Positions 22,204 through 31,277 of a stretch of 64,000 bases of DNA are shown one piece after another. Under the pieces are notes generated by a model. The model was given only the letters and a program-made list of their open reading frames with translations, had not been told where the DNA came from and did no database searches. The translations under genes and the position numbers were made by a program. Numbering within the stretch: the first letter of the stretch is position 1; each line of letters begins with the position of its first letter. The stretch comes from Denitratimonas yunnanensis (SeqCode) (GTDB taxonomy: Bacteria > Pseudomonadota > Gammaproteobacteria > Xanthomonadales > Xanthomonadaceae): NCBI GenBank assembly GCA_026410415.1, contig JAPMLR010000001.1, forward strand, positions 1 through 64,000, read 5' to 3'.

Positions 22204-24132
22204 ATGCGTTGGGGATGGATCATCGTGTTGTCCGCCGGATGGGCGGTGGTTTCGTTGGCGGCGATCGCCGCCTCGGGCTTGCCTCGTGCCGGGGCGCCCT
22301 TCATCGATTTCACCCCGCACGGTACCCAGCCGGACTTGGCTCATGATCTGATCGGCTCGCAGAACTGCATGAGTTGCCACTCCGGCAGCGCGCAGCAAAC
22401 CCATTATCCCGCCGATGGCTGGGCGGGTTCGATGATGGCCAACGCCACGCGTGATCCGCTGTTCTGGGCGGCGCTCGACGTCGCCAATGCCGATGGAGCG
22501 GAAAACGGTGCCGAGGGCATCGGCGAGTGGTGCCTGCGTTGCCATACGCCCAAGGGCTGGTACGAGGGCCGAGTGCGCAAGACGGTCGCGATCGCCCCCG
22601 GGAGCACGCCGCTGCCCGGCGAAGTGGTCGATGGATTCCAGGGCTGCCTTCTGGAGGGCGGGCCAGACTATTGGGCTGACGATGCCAGCAACGATTTTGG
22701 AGGTGTCGGTTGCCACACCTGCCATCGGGTGATGGATCAGGGGCCCGCAGGCCAACCGCTGATGACGGGCAACGCCGACATCTGGCTCGACGATGCCAAC
22801 TGCAATGGCCAGCCGGGTGCCGGTCCCTGTCGTGCCGGGCCCTATGCCTATCCCGTGGATATGGGTGGCTGGGACTACGAGCCACCGCACGCCTGGAAAC
22901 ATTCGCCGCTGCATTCAGACAGCGCGATCTGCGGCAGTTGCCACGACGTGACATCACCCACGCTGGAAACCGGCCCGTTCCGCACCCTGATCCTGGCAAA
23001 TGGCACGCCGCAGGGCCACGACACCGGGCTCGCCTATCCGATCGAGCGCACCTACAGCGAGTGGCAGCAGAGTGCTTACGCCAGCACGCTGTTCCGCGAT
23101 GGCATGGAACCGGATGGCGATGACGTGCCCGGCAGGATCGTTGCGCGCACGGAGCATTGCCAGCACTGCCACATGCCGCAGGCACAGCCGCCTTCCTTCG
23201 ATCCGGACGCGGAATTGCAGGTGTGCTCGATGGGCGGTCCGAACCGCAGCGGCAATCTCCCGACCCATGAACTGGTGGGCGGCAACGCTTGGATTCCCCA
23301 GATCCTCAAGGGCGAGTACCCCGGCTTGAAGCGTGATCTGGCCTTCGACCGTACCTCGTACTCGGCAACCCGGATGCTGGCCGAACGCACCGCAGAGGTG
23401 GAGACGCGGGCCACACGGACCGGCAGCGGCCTGTCGATACAGGTGAAGGTGACCAACCTGTCGGGCCACAAGTTGCCGAGCGGTTATGGCGAAGGTCGGC
23501 GCATGTGGCTGGATGTGGACGTACGGGACGCCCATGGCACGCCAGTGTGGCGCAATGGCGCGTTCGATCCGGCCACCGGCGATCTCGTCATCGATGCGCA
23601 GACCAAGATCTACGAGATCAAGCAGGGACTGTGGGATGACACCACCGGAACCTGCCGCACCAAGGACGGGCAGGGGCGCGACATTTTCCATTTCGCGCTG
23701 AACGATTGTGTCGCCAAGGACAACCGCATCCCGCCCCTGGGGTTCACCGGCGGCGGCGACCCGGAAACGGCCAGCTACGCCTACAGCTACCCGGAAACCG
23801 CGCCCGGCTCGGGTGTCAGCGTCAACTTCGATGTCACCCACTACAGCGTGCCGTTGCCGGCAGACGTGGCCTGGCCGGTGACGGTCGATGCCAGGATGAA
23901 GTATCAGATCGCGAGCAAGGACTACATCGAGTTTCTGCGCGATCAGGCAGTGGAACGTGGGTTTCCGGCCGAGAACGCGCTGTGCGTCGATGGGCCGGGG
24001 CGGCCTTACAGCGTCGGCCCGCAGGACAAGAGTCGAGGCCAGTACATGTACGACCTGTGGGCCAACCCGGCCTATGGGCGTTCGCCGCCGCTGGATGCGG
24101 GGCAGTACAGCTTGATCGTGCAGGGCCCGTGA
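22204..24132 (+). CDS. Pentahaem c-type cytochrome, exported
   Basis: ATG 22204 follows a GGGGGCAGGG ribosome site. The 642-residue product has an N-terminal hydrophobic signal or anchor (about 4-24). Five CxxCH haem sites are visible, at C55 (CMSCH), C110 (CLRCH), C170 (CHTCH), C243 (CGSCH) and C319 (CQHCH). The SMMANATRDPLFWAALDVAN and CHTPKGWYEGR contexts are shared by a broad family of uncharacterised multihaem cytochromes. Residues about 380 onward lack haem sites and look like beta-rich domains. A further group of Cys residues at 200-209 has no CxxCH. It presumably moves electrons in the periplasm or at the cell surface; the partner is unknown. The next gene, 78 bp on, is co-directional. 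Confidence 0.9.
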   Translation: MRWGWIIVLSAGWAVVSLAAIAASGLPRAGAPFIDFTPHGTQPDLAHDLIGSQNCMSCHSGSAQQTHYPADGWAGSMMANATRDPLFWAALDVANADGAENGAEGIGEWCLRCHTPKGWYEGRVRKTVAIAPGSTPLPGEVVDGFQGCLLEGGPDYWADDASNDFGGVGCHTCHRVMDQGPAGQPLMTGNADIWLDDANCNGQPGAGPCRAGPYAYPVDMGGWDYEPPHAWKHSPLHSDSAICGSCHDVTSPTLETGPFRTLILANGTPQGHDTGLAYPIERTYSEWQQSAYASTLFRDGMEPDGDDVPGRIVARTEHCQHCHMPQAQPPSFDPDAELQVCSMGGPNRSGNLPTHELVGGNAWIPQILKGEYPGLKRDLAFDRTSYSATRMLAERTAEVETRATRTGSGLSIQVKVTNLSGHKLPSGYGEGRRMWLDVDVRDAHGTPVWRNGAFDPATGDLVIDAQTKIYEIKQGLWDDTTGTCRTKDGQGRDIFHFALNDCVAKDNRIPPLGFTGGGDPETASYAYSYPETAPGSGVSVNFDVTHYSVPLPADVAWPVTVDARMKYQIASKDYIEFLRDQAVERGFPAENALCVDGPGRPYSVGPQDKSRGQYMYDLWANPAYGRSPPLDAGQYSLIVQGP

Positions 24133-24210
24133 CGCGGATCGGGCAAACAGGGCAGGTTCCGTGCCAGGCACGGTGTTGCGCCATTCTGGCGCGTCTTATG
24201 GAGTTGTGAT

Positions 24211-26346
24211 GTGACTGGTTACGTCAATCGCGTTTTCCCGGCCCTGCTCGCGGCTGGATTGGTCATGGCCGTGTTGCCATCGGCTGGAGTTGCCACTGTC
24301 GAATCCGCCCAGTCGGCGGAGCAGTTGGCGCAGTGGAAGATCTGGGGCGGGGAGACGGTTTTCCGCTGGAATCGCGACCTGATGTCGGATCTGGGTATCG
24401 AGGTGTCGCATGCCATCGGTGGCGGCAAGGCGGATGTCTATGGTCGCGAAGCGTTGAAACTGGGCGATGTCTCCGCACTCGATTTCGCGGTGCGCGAGGG
24501 CGGCTTCGATGGGTTCACCGGTGGTTCGTTGATTGTGCGCGGCGGTTTCGATCTGCGCATCGGCAAGGAGAGAATTTCCTTGCAAGATTTCCGTCTGGTG
24601 CCGCGCGCGGACGACCGTTTCGTGCTTGACGTCGTGGGTGGCGAAGGCAAGGCGTGGCTGTACATCGACAGGATGATGTACGAGGTGGAAGGCGGCGACA
24701 GGCCGATCCTCGCGATCCAGGCGATGGATGTCCGGGTCGGCGCGGCGCTGGCGCAGCGTCTCGGCCGCCCGGCATTGGAAGGGATGGCGGTGGCCAATCT
24801 GGAGATGTACACGCGCATCCATTCCGACAACGGCGATCCGGCCATCTTCCGAGCCAAGCTCGGAAGTGCCAGGTGGCCCGGCGATCCGGTGCCTGGAACG
24901 GACCCGCAGCAGTACTACCAGGCGGACGTGTTCATGCACCACTTCGACGTGCAGTACAGCCGCAAGAGCGCCGATGCCAGCGGTCCCGACGGCAGCGGCA
25001 AGATCGTGTTCACACCTTCGTCCACGCTCCGCAACAATCGCAATGACGGCACCAGTCGTGTGTCGGTCCCGTGCGTGGGCAGCCCGTGCCCCTCGTCGCC
25101 TTTGACCACACCCGATCCACTTGGCACCAGCAGTGCCCTGCATGCGGCCGATGTGGTGTGGAACCAGAAATTCACCGGCAATACCGCTCCCTACGGCAAC
25201 GACCAGCATCCTTACCTGATCTGGAACCTGTATCGGATCGACCCGGACGGTCGCATCGAGCAGGTCGGGCGCTCCGGTGTGAAGCATGCGTGGCTGACCA
25301 CCAATACCGCCTGTGACGTGAACCCGGGCAATGGACACATTCTGGGACGAGGCTGCACCGACACCTACGGCACCGGCAACAACGATGCGATCGGGGATCT
25401 GGGCCCGCGCCGCGAGATCGTTCCGGCCAAGGGGCTCTGGGGGCGGTGTGGCTCGGTTTACGATATCGATTGCAATGGGGCTCGGGATTCGGGATCACCT
25501 TGCTCGAACATGCCCGGCACGGCCAACTGCAGCAGCTGGGCGTTCCGCATGCAGGTCGATGAGCGTGACATCAGCGGGGCCGTCAATCCCGGCGCCACGT
25601 ACTGGTTCGAATCCTGGTACATCGTCCGTGACGACATCGACATCTTCAACACGATGCAGACTCGCGCGGCGACGTTCAATTGGGAAATGGATTTCGGGGT
25701 CTGGATTTGGGCCGTCGGAAATGGCCCTGCAAACGATGCGGAGAGAGGGCTCAAACTCGGCCCCGCCATCGACCGCTGGTTGCCGCGAGGCACCGATACC
25801 GCAACCGAGCGCAGTACCGACATCGTCACCGGAAACGGCCAGGCGCGGCTTGCGGTCAAGGTGGTGCCGCTGGGAGGTGATCGCTGGCGCTACGACTACG
25901 TGGTCGCGAATTTCGACTTCGCAGTGGCGGAAACCTCGGGAGCGGAGCCCAACCTTCGTGTGCTCTCCAACACCGGCTTCACTCGTTTCGAGCTGGACAC
26001 GGCGGGGGCAGTGGTGCTGGAGCAGGACGGTTTCTCCGACGGTGATCGGAATGCGGCCAACGACTGGAGCTTCTCGCAGGACGGCACCCTGGTGCGCTGG
26101 ACGCCGCCGGGTGGTGACGTCGGTGCAGCCACGATCAATGCGCTGGATTGGGGCACGATGTTCCGCTTCAGCTTCGAAACCACGTCCGGGCCGGTGGCGG
26201 GCACGGTGCGTCTGAACACACCGGATGGCGTCGGGATTTCCGTTGCCACGCTGGTGCCTCAGGGCATCGATTCGCCGCTCTTCGCCGACGGATTCGAGGC
26301 TATTCCGGTGGCAGAGCGACTGGAAAGGATGACGGCCTTCCCTTGA
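24211..26346 (+). CDS. Unrecognised secreted protein, 711 aa, C-terminal LFADGFE
   Basis: The GTG start at 24211 is supported by GGAG 7 bp upstream; the ATG at 24209 is out of frame. A signal peptide spans about 1-30. The middle (about 330-420) has a conserved-looking pattern: GVKHAWLTT, Cys residues, GRGCTDTYG, then DLGPRREIVPAKG. I have seen a similar K-H / GCxDxY / LGPR-E arrangement in hypothetical secreted proteins of other phyla, but no function is known to me. Ten or more Cys and the His-Trp motif could indicate a metal site. The last residues include LFADGFEA, nearly the same as the end of the beta-helix protein at 57 kb. It likely shares an operon with the pentahaem cytochrome. Confidence 0.8.
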   Translation: MTGYVNRVFPALLAAGLVMAVLPSAGVATVESAQSAEQLAQWKIWGGETVFRWNRDLMSDLGIEVSHAIGGGKADVYGREALKLGDVSALDFAVREGGFDGFTGGSLIVRGGFDLRIGKERISLQDFRLVPRADDRFVLDVVGGEGKAWLYIDRMMYEVEGGDRPILAIQAMDVRVGAALAQRLGRPALEGMAVANLEMYTRIHSDNGDPAIFRAKLGSARWPGDPVPGTDPQQYYQADVFMHHFDVQYSRKSADASGPDGSGKIVFTPSSTLRNNRNDGTSRVSVPCVGSPCPSSPLTTPDPLGTSSALHAADVVWNQKFTGNTAPYGNDQHPYLIWNLYRIDPDGRIEQVGRSGVKHAWLTTNTACDVNPGNGHILGRGCTDTYGTGNNDAIGDLGPRREIVPAKGLWGRCGSVYDIDCNGARDSGSPCSNMPGTANCSSWAFRMQVDERDISGAVNPGATYWFESWYIVRDDIDIFNTMQTRAATFNWEMDFGVWIWAVGNGPANDAERGLKLGPAIDRWLPRGTDTATERSTDIVTGNGQARLAVKVVPLGGDRWRYDYVVANFDFAVAETSGAEPNLRVLSNTGFTRFELDTAGAVVLEQDGFSDGDRNAANDWSFSQDGTLVRWTPPGGDVGAATINALDWGTMFRFSFETTSGPVAGTVRLNTPDGVGISVATLVPQGIDSPLFADGFEAIPVAERLERMTAFP

Positions 26347-26357
26347 CGAGGGCCGAT

Positions 26358-26391
26358 GGGCTTGCTCCGTGACGGTGTCCGGAGCAAGCCC
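26358..26391 (+). terminator. Terminator after the 711-aa protein gene
   Basis: GGGCTTGCTCCG, 10-nt loop and CGGAGCAAGCCC form a 12-bp perfect stem followed by GTTT, 11 bp past the stop. Confidence 0.75.
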
Positions 26392-26450
26392 GTTTCGGAA
26401 CGTCCAGCCGTGTGGCTGGTGACACGCTGGAGACCGGATTCCGGACACAA

Positions 26451-26486
26451 CGAAGAAGGCAGGAGCACAGGCTCCTGCCTTCTTCG
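26451..26486 (-). terminator. Perfect 16-bp palindromic hairpin between convergent genes
   Basis: CGAAGAAGGCAGGAGC, loop ACAG and GCTCCTGCCTTCTTCG form a perfect 16-bp stem 38 bp beyond the infA stop. On either strand the stem arm is rich in T-C near the end; it most likely ends the infA transcript and backs up the terminator at 26358. Confidence 0.75.
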
Positions 26487-26523
26487 TTCGGGCTTCCGGC
26501 CGGCGCGAGGCGCCGCCTGCCGG

Positions 26524-26742
26524 TCACTTCATCCGGTAGGTGATGCGGCCCTTGGTCAGGTCGTAGGGCGTCATTTCGACCTTGACCTTGTCGCCGGTCA
26601 GGATGCGGATGTAGTTCTTGCGCATGCGGCCGGAAATGTGGGCGGTCACGACGTGGCCGTTCTCCAGCTTCACGCGGAACATGGTGTTGGGCAGGGTTTC
26701 GAGGACCGCGCCTTCCATTTCAATGGAATCGTCTTTGGACAT
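26524..26742 (-). CDS. infA: Translation initiation factor IF-1
   Basis: A 72-residue S1-type OB-fold protein. It starts [11 protein letters not shown], carries the FRVKLENGH and [16 protein letters not shown] core, and ends YRMK: complete and typical. IF-1 binds the 30S A site with IF-2 and IF-3. It lies 63 bp downstream of aat on the same strand, the usual gammaproteobacterial neighbour. Confidence 0.98.
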   Translation of the reverse strand: MSKDDSIEMEGAVLETLPNTMFRVKLENGHVVTAHISGRMRKNYIRILTGDKVKVEMTPYDLTKGRITYRMK

Positions 26743-26805
26743 TCTTTAATGCAGTTCGGGGATATGCGGCGGAAAAACCGCCGCCCATTATGCCATGGAT
26801 CGGGC

Positions 26806-27534
26806 TCAGGTGAAATCATGGGCCCGGGTGTCGGTCAACAGGTGGGTCCATGGCCCCGTGGGAAGCTGCGCGGGCCGTGGTCTGGAAAGGGCCCGAAGGT
26901 AATCACCGCGCGACATGGATCGGGCGCCGAGTGTTGCCAAGTGCGGTGTGTGCATCTGGGCATCCAGCCAGGGCACGCCGTGAGCGTGCAGCAGCCTGCA
27001 CAATGCGGCCAGCGCGACCTTGGATCCGCCGCTTTCCGCACTGAACATGGATTCGCCGCAGAATGCCGGGCCCGCGTCGACCCCGTAGATGCCGCCGACC
27101 AGCCGGTCGCCGTCGTATACCGCCACGCTGTGGGCGTGGCCAAGTCGGTGCAACGCGCCGTAGGCAGCCTGCATCTCCGGAAGAATCCAAGTGCCGCCCT
27201 GACCAGTGCGGGGCACGCTGGCGCAGGCGGCCACGACCACGTCGAAATCGTCGTCCACACGGATCGTCCATTGGCACTGGCGCAGCTGGCGGCGGAAGCG
27301 GCGTGGAAGGTGCAGTGCGCCGGTATCGAACACGGTGCGCGGATCAGGCGACCACCACAGGATCGGGTCGCCCATGGAGAACCACGGGAATATGCCGTGG
27401 CGATAGGCATTGATCAGCCGCTGCGGCGAGAGGTCTCCTCCGAACGCCAGAAGTCCGTCCGGCTCGCGCAGGGCGGTATCGGCGGGCGGAAACGGCGCCC
27501 CCGGGTCGTCATCAAGTCGTGGCAGTCGGATCAC
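26806..27534 (-). CDS. aat: Leucyl/phenylalanyl-tRNA-protein transferase
   Basis: A 242-residue enzyme that adds Leu or Phe to proteins with N-terminal Arg or Lys, creating N-degrons read by ClpS-ClpAP. Typical signatures are present: GLLAFGGDLSP-x-RL, YRHGIFPWF, WWSPDPR and GGIYGVDAG-x-FCGESMFS. The start overlaps the stop of the upstream DUF482 gene by 23 bp, suggesting coupling. clpS and clpA, its pathway partners, lie about 22 kb away rather than adjacent. Confidence 0.97.
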   Translation of the reverse strand: MIRLPRLDDDPGAPFPPADTALREPDGLLAFGGDLSPQRLINAYRHGIFPWFSMGDPILWWSPDPRTVFDTGALHLPRRFRRQLRQCQWTIRVDDDFDVVVAACASVPRTGQGGTWILPEMQAAYGALHRLGHAHSVAVYDGDRLVGGIYGVDAGPAFCGESMFSAESGGSKVALAALCRLLHAHGVPWLDAQMHTPHLATLGARSMSRGDYLRALSRPRPAQLPTGPWTHLLTDTRAHDFT

Positions 27535-28690
27535 GGAAGGGGCTGTGCTGAAGCAGGAGTTCGCGGTAGTGGTGCGCGCCTTGGCGCTCGTGGGCGCACC
27601 ACGGGGCGAGTGCCCGGGCGACCTGTGGGTCGGCGATGAAATGACGACTGTGCGTGGTCACCGGCAGGAAGCCGCGTGCCAGCTTGTGTTCACCCTGGGC
27701 ACCCGGTTCGAACCGGCGAAGTCCCTCACGCAGGCAATATTCGATGCCCTGGTAATAGCAGGTCTCGAAATGCAGGCCAGGGGCATGGTGTTCGCTGCCC
27801 CAGTACCGTCCATACAGCGTGTCGGCACCGCGCAGGAAGAATGCACCTGCGACGCAGCGGGCATGGTGGTCAGCGAAGATGAGGATCAGCGAGCGCGGCA
27901 TCGTTCGCGCGAGATGTCGGAAGAACGCCAGGGTCAGCGCTGGCGAATTGCCTTTTTCCGAGAATGTCATGCAGTAGAAGTCATGCATCGCCGCCAGATC
28001 GGCATCGCTGGCCTCTTCGCCATGGAGAGTCCGAAACGTGTAGCCGGCGCGACGGACCTTGTCGCGTTCCTGGCGGATGGACTTGCGGCGCTTGTGCGTC
28101 ATCGCATCGAGAAAACCGGCAAAGTCGTGCCAGCGGGCGGATGCAGCAACGTCAGCCCCGCTTGCGTCCTGAATGCTCGGGTTCTGCCAGTGAAACTGCA
28201 CGTCCTCGCGTGCCAGCCAGCGATCATCGAACGCAGATGCCTCGACTGCCGGGAGGAAATTCACGTGCGCCGACGACCAGTCCGGCGGCAGGCTCTCACG
28301 GATGAGCAGGTCGAGCAACGTATCGCGTGCCCGCGCGTCGCGTGCCAGCAGGCGCGGCCCGGTGACGGGTGAGTAGGGCACGCCGATCAGCCACTTGGGG
28401 TAGTAATCGAAGCCGGCGCGGGCATAGGCCATCGCCCAGGCGTGATCGAACACGAATTCGCCATGGGAGTTGTCCTTGCGATAGCCCGGCGCGGCAGCGA
28501 TCAACTGGCCGTTCTCGTGCAGGAGCACGTGACGCGGCATCCAGCCCCATTCCGGTCGCAGGCACCCGGTGCGCTCCAGTCCATCCAGGAAGGCGTGGCT
28601 GACGAATGGATTGGTTCCGTCATGCAGCGCGTCCCAGGCATCGGCCGGGACACGTGCCAGCGAATCGGCCAACGTGAGCGTAGCGGTCAT
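27512..28690 (-). CDS. DUF482 / FemAB-like GNAT-fold protein
   Basis: A 392-residue protein with the features of the peptidogalycan biosynthesis (DUF482, COG3146) family: NPFVSHAFLDGLE near the start, the HVNFLP segment, KRRKSIRQER-x-KVRRAG, and a C-terminal GAQGEHKLARGFLPV-x-T-x-S-x-H. The family has a tandem GNAT fold related to Fem aminoacyl transferases; its substrate is not established. It overlaps aat and follows the secreted hypothetical by 25 bp, so the trxB-to-infA genes probably form one transcription unit. Confidence 0.9.
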   Translation of the reverse strand: MTATLTLADSLARVPADAWDALHDGTNPFVSHAFLDGLERTGCLRPEWGWMPRHVLLHENGQLIAAAPGYRKDNSHGEFVFDHAWAMAYARAGFDYYPKWLIGVPYSPVTGPRLLARDARARDTLLDLLIRESLPPDWSSAHVNFLPAVEASAFDDRWLAREDVQFHWQNPSIQDASGADVAASARWHDFAGFLDAMTHKRRKSIRQERDKVRRAGYTFRTLHGEEASDADLAAMHDFYCMTFSEKGNSPALTLAFFRHLARTMPRSLILIFADHHARCVAGAFFLRGADTLYGRYWGSEHHAPGLHFETCYYQGIEYCLREGLRRFEPGAQGEHKLARGFLPVTTHSRHFIADPQVARALAPWCAHERQGAHHYRELLLQHSPFRDPTATT

Positions 28691-28715
28691 CGCGACAAGG
28701 ACGGGTACGTGCCTG

Positions 28716-29486
28716 TCATCGCACCGGGTACACCGCGGAGATGCCGCATTGGCGCCCGATGGCGCGCGGATTGGAGGGGCGAACCATGTCCTCGCCGTCG
28801 GCAGGAACGTCCTCCTGCTCGATGGGCAACAGATTGTCGCCGGGATGGCCGCAGATCACGCCGATACCGAGCGACGATTCGAACGCGATCCGCCGTGCCC
28901 ACGCCAGCTGCGGGCAGGAGGTCGTCAACTCCACGCGATAGCGCTGGTTGCCGCCGGACCGCCGTGCCGATGTGGTCACGTAAAGGTCGCCATGGTCGAG
29001 GTGGAATGCCCGGACCGCGTCCGGGCGGAGGCAGTAGTCCGTGTCTCCGCGAAAACCGGGCGGTCGCTCGGCTGGCGCGATGACTTCCACGGGGGCCAGC
29101 GTCAGGCGGCCATCGGTGCGCGTTGCAGCGGTGTCGCGATCGGCTTTGGCGGCGAGTGCGGAGTAAGTGCGGTCATCGACGATCTCGATGGTGTGGATCG
29201 CACAAGCCAGGTCCGCGGTTCGAAGGTAGCTCTCCTCGCCGGGGCATACCCACCCGTTCGCACCCAGCAGGCTGGATGCGTGCCGGGCATCACATCCCTC
29301 GACGTGTTGAATGACGAAACGTGCCTCGCCCGTTGCCAGCAGCAACGTGGAGGCGTCCACGCGCCGCACTCGCTCAACCGCCCGAGCATCGATGCATCCC
29401 TCCACGGGAGCAGGTGCGCGAGCGAGTGTCGGCGACGCCACCATCGCCGACAGGAGCAGTGCAACCAAGCGGGCGAGGCGCGTCAT
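28716..29486 (-). CDS. Secreted Cys-rich hypothetical protein (possible DUF6491-like repeat)
   Basis: The start is chosen at ATG 29486 (MTRLARLVALLL), because GAGG lies 9-12 bp upstream; upstream ATGs fit less well. The 256-residue product has a signal peptide (cleavage near LARA). Two halves look related: each has a CIDAR or CLRPD turn, a D-D-R-T/H-x-D-L-Y strand and a later Cys (CDARH; SCPQLAWARR then VICGH). The second half resembles small DUF6491-type lysobacterial proteins; this assignment is tentative. It starts 11 bp after the trxB stop. Confidence 0.65.
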   Translation of the reverse strand: MTRLARLVALLLSAMVASPTLARAPAPVEGCIDARAVERVRRVDASTLLLATGEARFVIQHVEGCDARHASSLLGANGWVCPGEESYLRTADLACAIHTIEIVDDRTYSALAAKADRDTAATRTDGRLTLAPVEVIAPAERPPGFRGDTDYCLRPDAVRAFHLDHGDLYVTTSARRSGGNQRYRVELTTSCPQLAWARRIAFESSLGIGVICGHPGDNLLPIEQEDVPADGEDMVRPSNPRAIGRQCGISAVYPVR

Positions 29487-29497
29487 GGCGGTCATCC

Positions 29498-30547
<1,050 letters not shown>

Positions 30548-30632
30548 TCATTCCCTGTCCAGCGTGGATGCCAAAACCCGGTGGCCTCCGGTAAGGTTCG
30601 CTTCTATTTCATTCGTCCATGAGGACTCGCCC

Positions 30633-31208
30633 GTGCTGCATCGTCTTTCGCTGGTTTCCCTTGCGCTGTTCGCCATGCCCGCCATCGCGGCGCCGGTCAA
30701 TTACGTCGTCGACTCGTCGCATACCTATCCCAGCTTCGAAGCCGACCATCTCGGCGGCGTGTCGACCTGGCGCGGCAAGTTCAACAGCAGCTCCGGCAGC
30801 GTGACGATGGATCGCGATGCCGGTACCGGCGAGGTCGAAATCGTCATCGATGCCGCCAGCATCGACTTCGGCCATGACGGAATGAACGATCATGCCCGTC
30901 GCGCCGATATTCTCGATGTCGAGCAGTTCCCTGCCGCCACCTACCGTGGAAAGCTGGTGGATTTCGTGGAAGGCAATCCCACCCGCGTCGATGGCGAGCT
31001 GACCTTGCGCGGGGTCACACGGTCGGTGCCGTTGACCATTCACCGATTCAAGTGCATCGAGCACCCGCGTTCGAAGAAGGAAGTCTGCGGGGCGGATGCC
31101 AGCGCGTCGTTCCAGCGTGATGATTTCGGTATCGACTATGCCAAGGCTGGCGGGTTCGACATGGGCATCGTGGTTCGCGTGCAGATCGAAGTTCGCGCGG
31201 CGGACTGA
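30633..31208 (+). CDS. YceI-family periplasmic lipocalin-like protein
   Basis: The GTG start at 30633 is preceded by GAGG at 30621; the in-frame extension upstream lacks a ribosome site. The 191-residue product has a clear signal peptide (cleavage after AIA, about 20). The YceI fold is shown by YVVDSSHTYPSFEADHLGG, then VEIVIDAASIDFG, FPAATYRG, and the GELTLRGVTRSVPL motif. YceI proteins bind long-chain isoprenoids; the ligand here is unknown. It is divergent from trxB with a 181-bp shared upstream region. Confidence 0.93.
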   Translation: MLHRLSLVSLALFAMPAIAAPVNYVVDSSHTYPSFEADHLGGVSTWRGKFNSSSGSVTMDRDAGTGEVEIVIDAASIDFGHDGMNDHARRADILDVEQFPAATYRGKLVDFVEGNPTRVDGELTLRGVTRSVPLTIHRFKCIEHPRSKKEVCGADASASFQRDDFGIDYAKAGGFDMGIVVRVQIEVRAAD

Positions 31209-31277
31209 GTCTGGCGCCCCGGTCCCCGCTGATACACTCTCGCGTTCGTTTCTCTGGCCAAGGGATGGTTCCGACAG

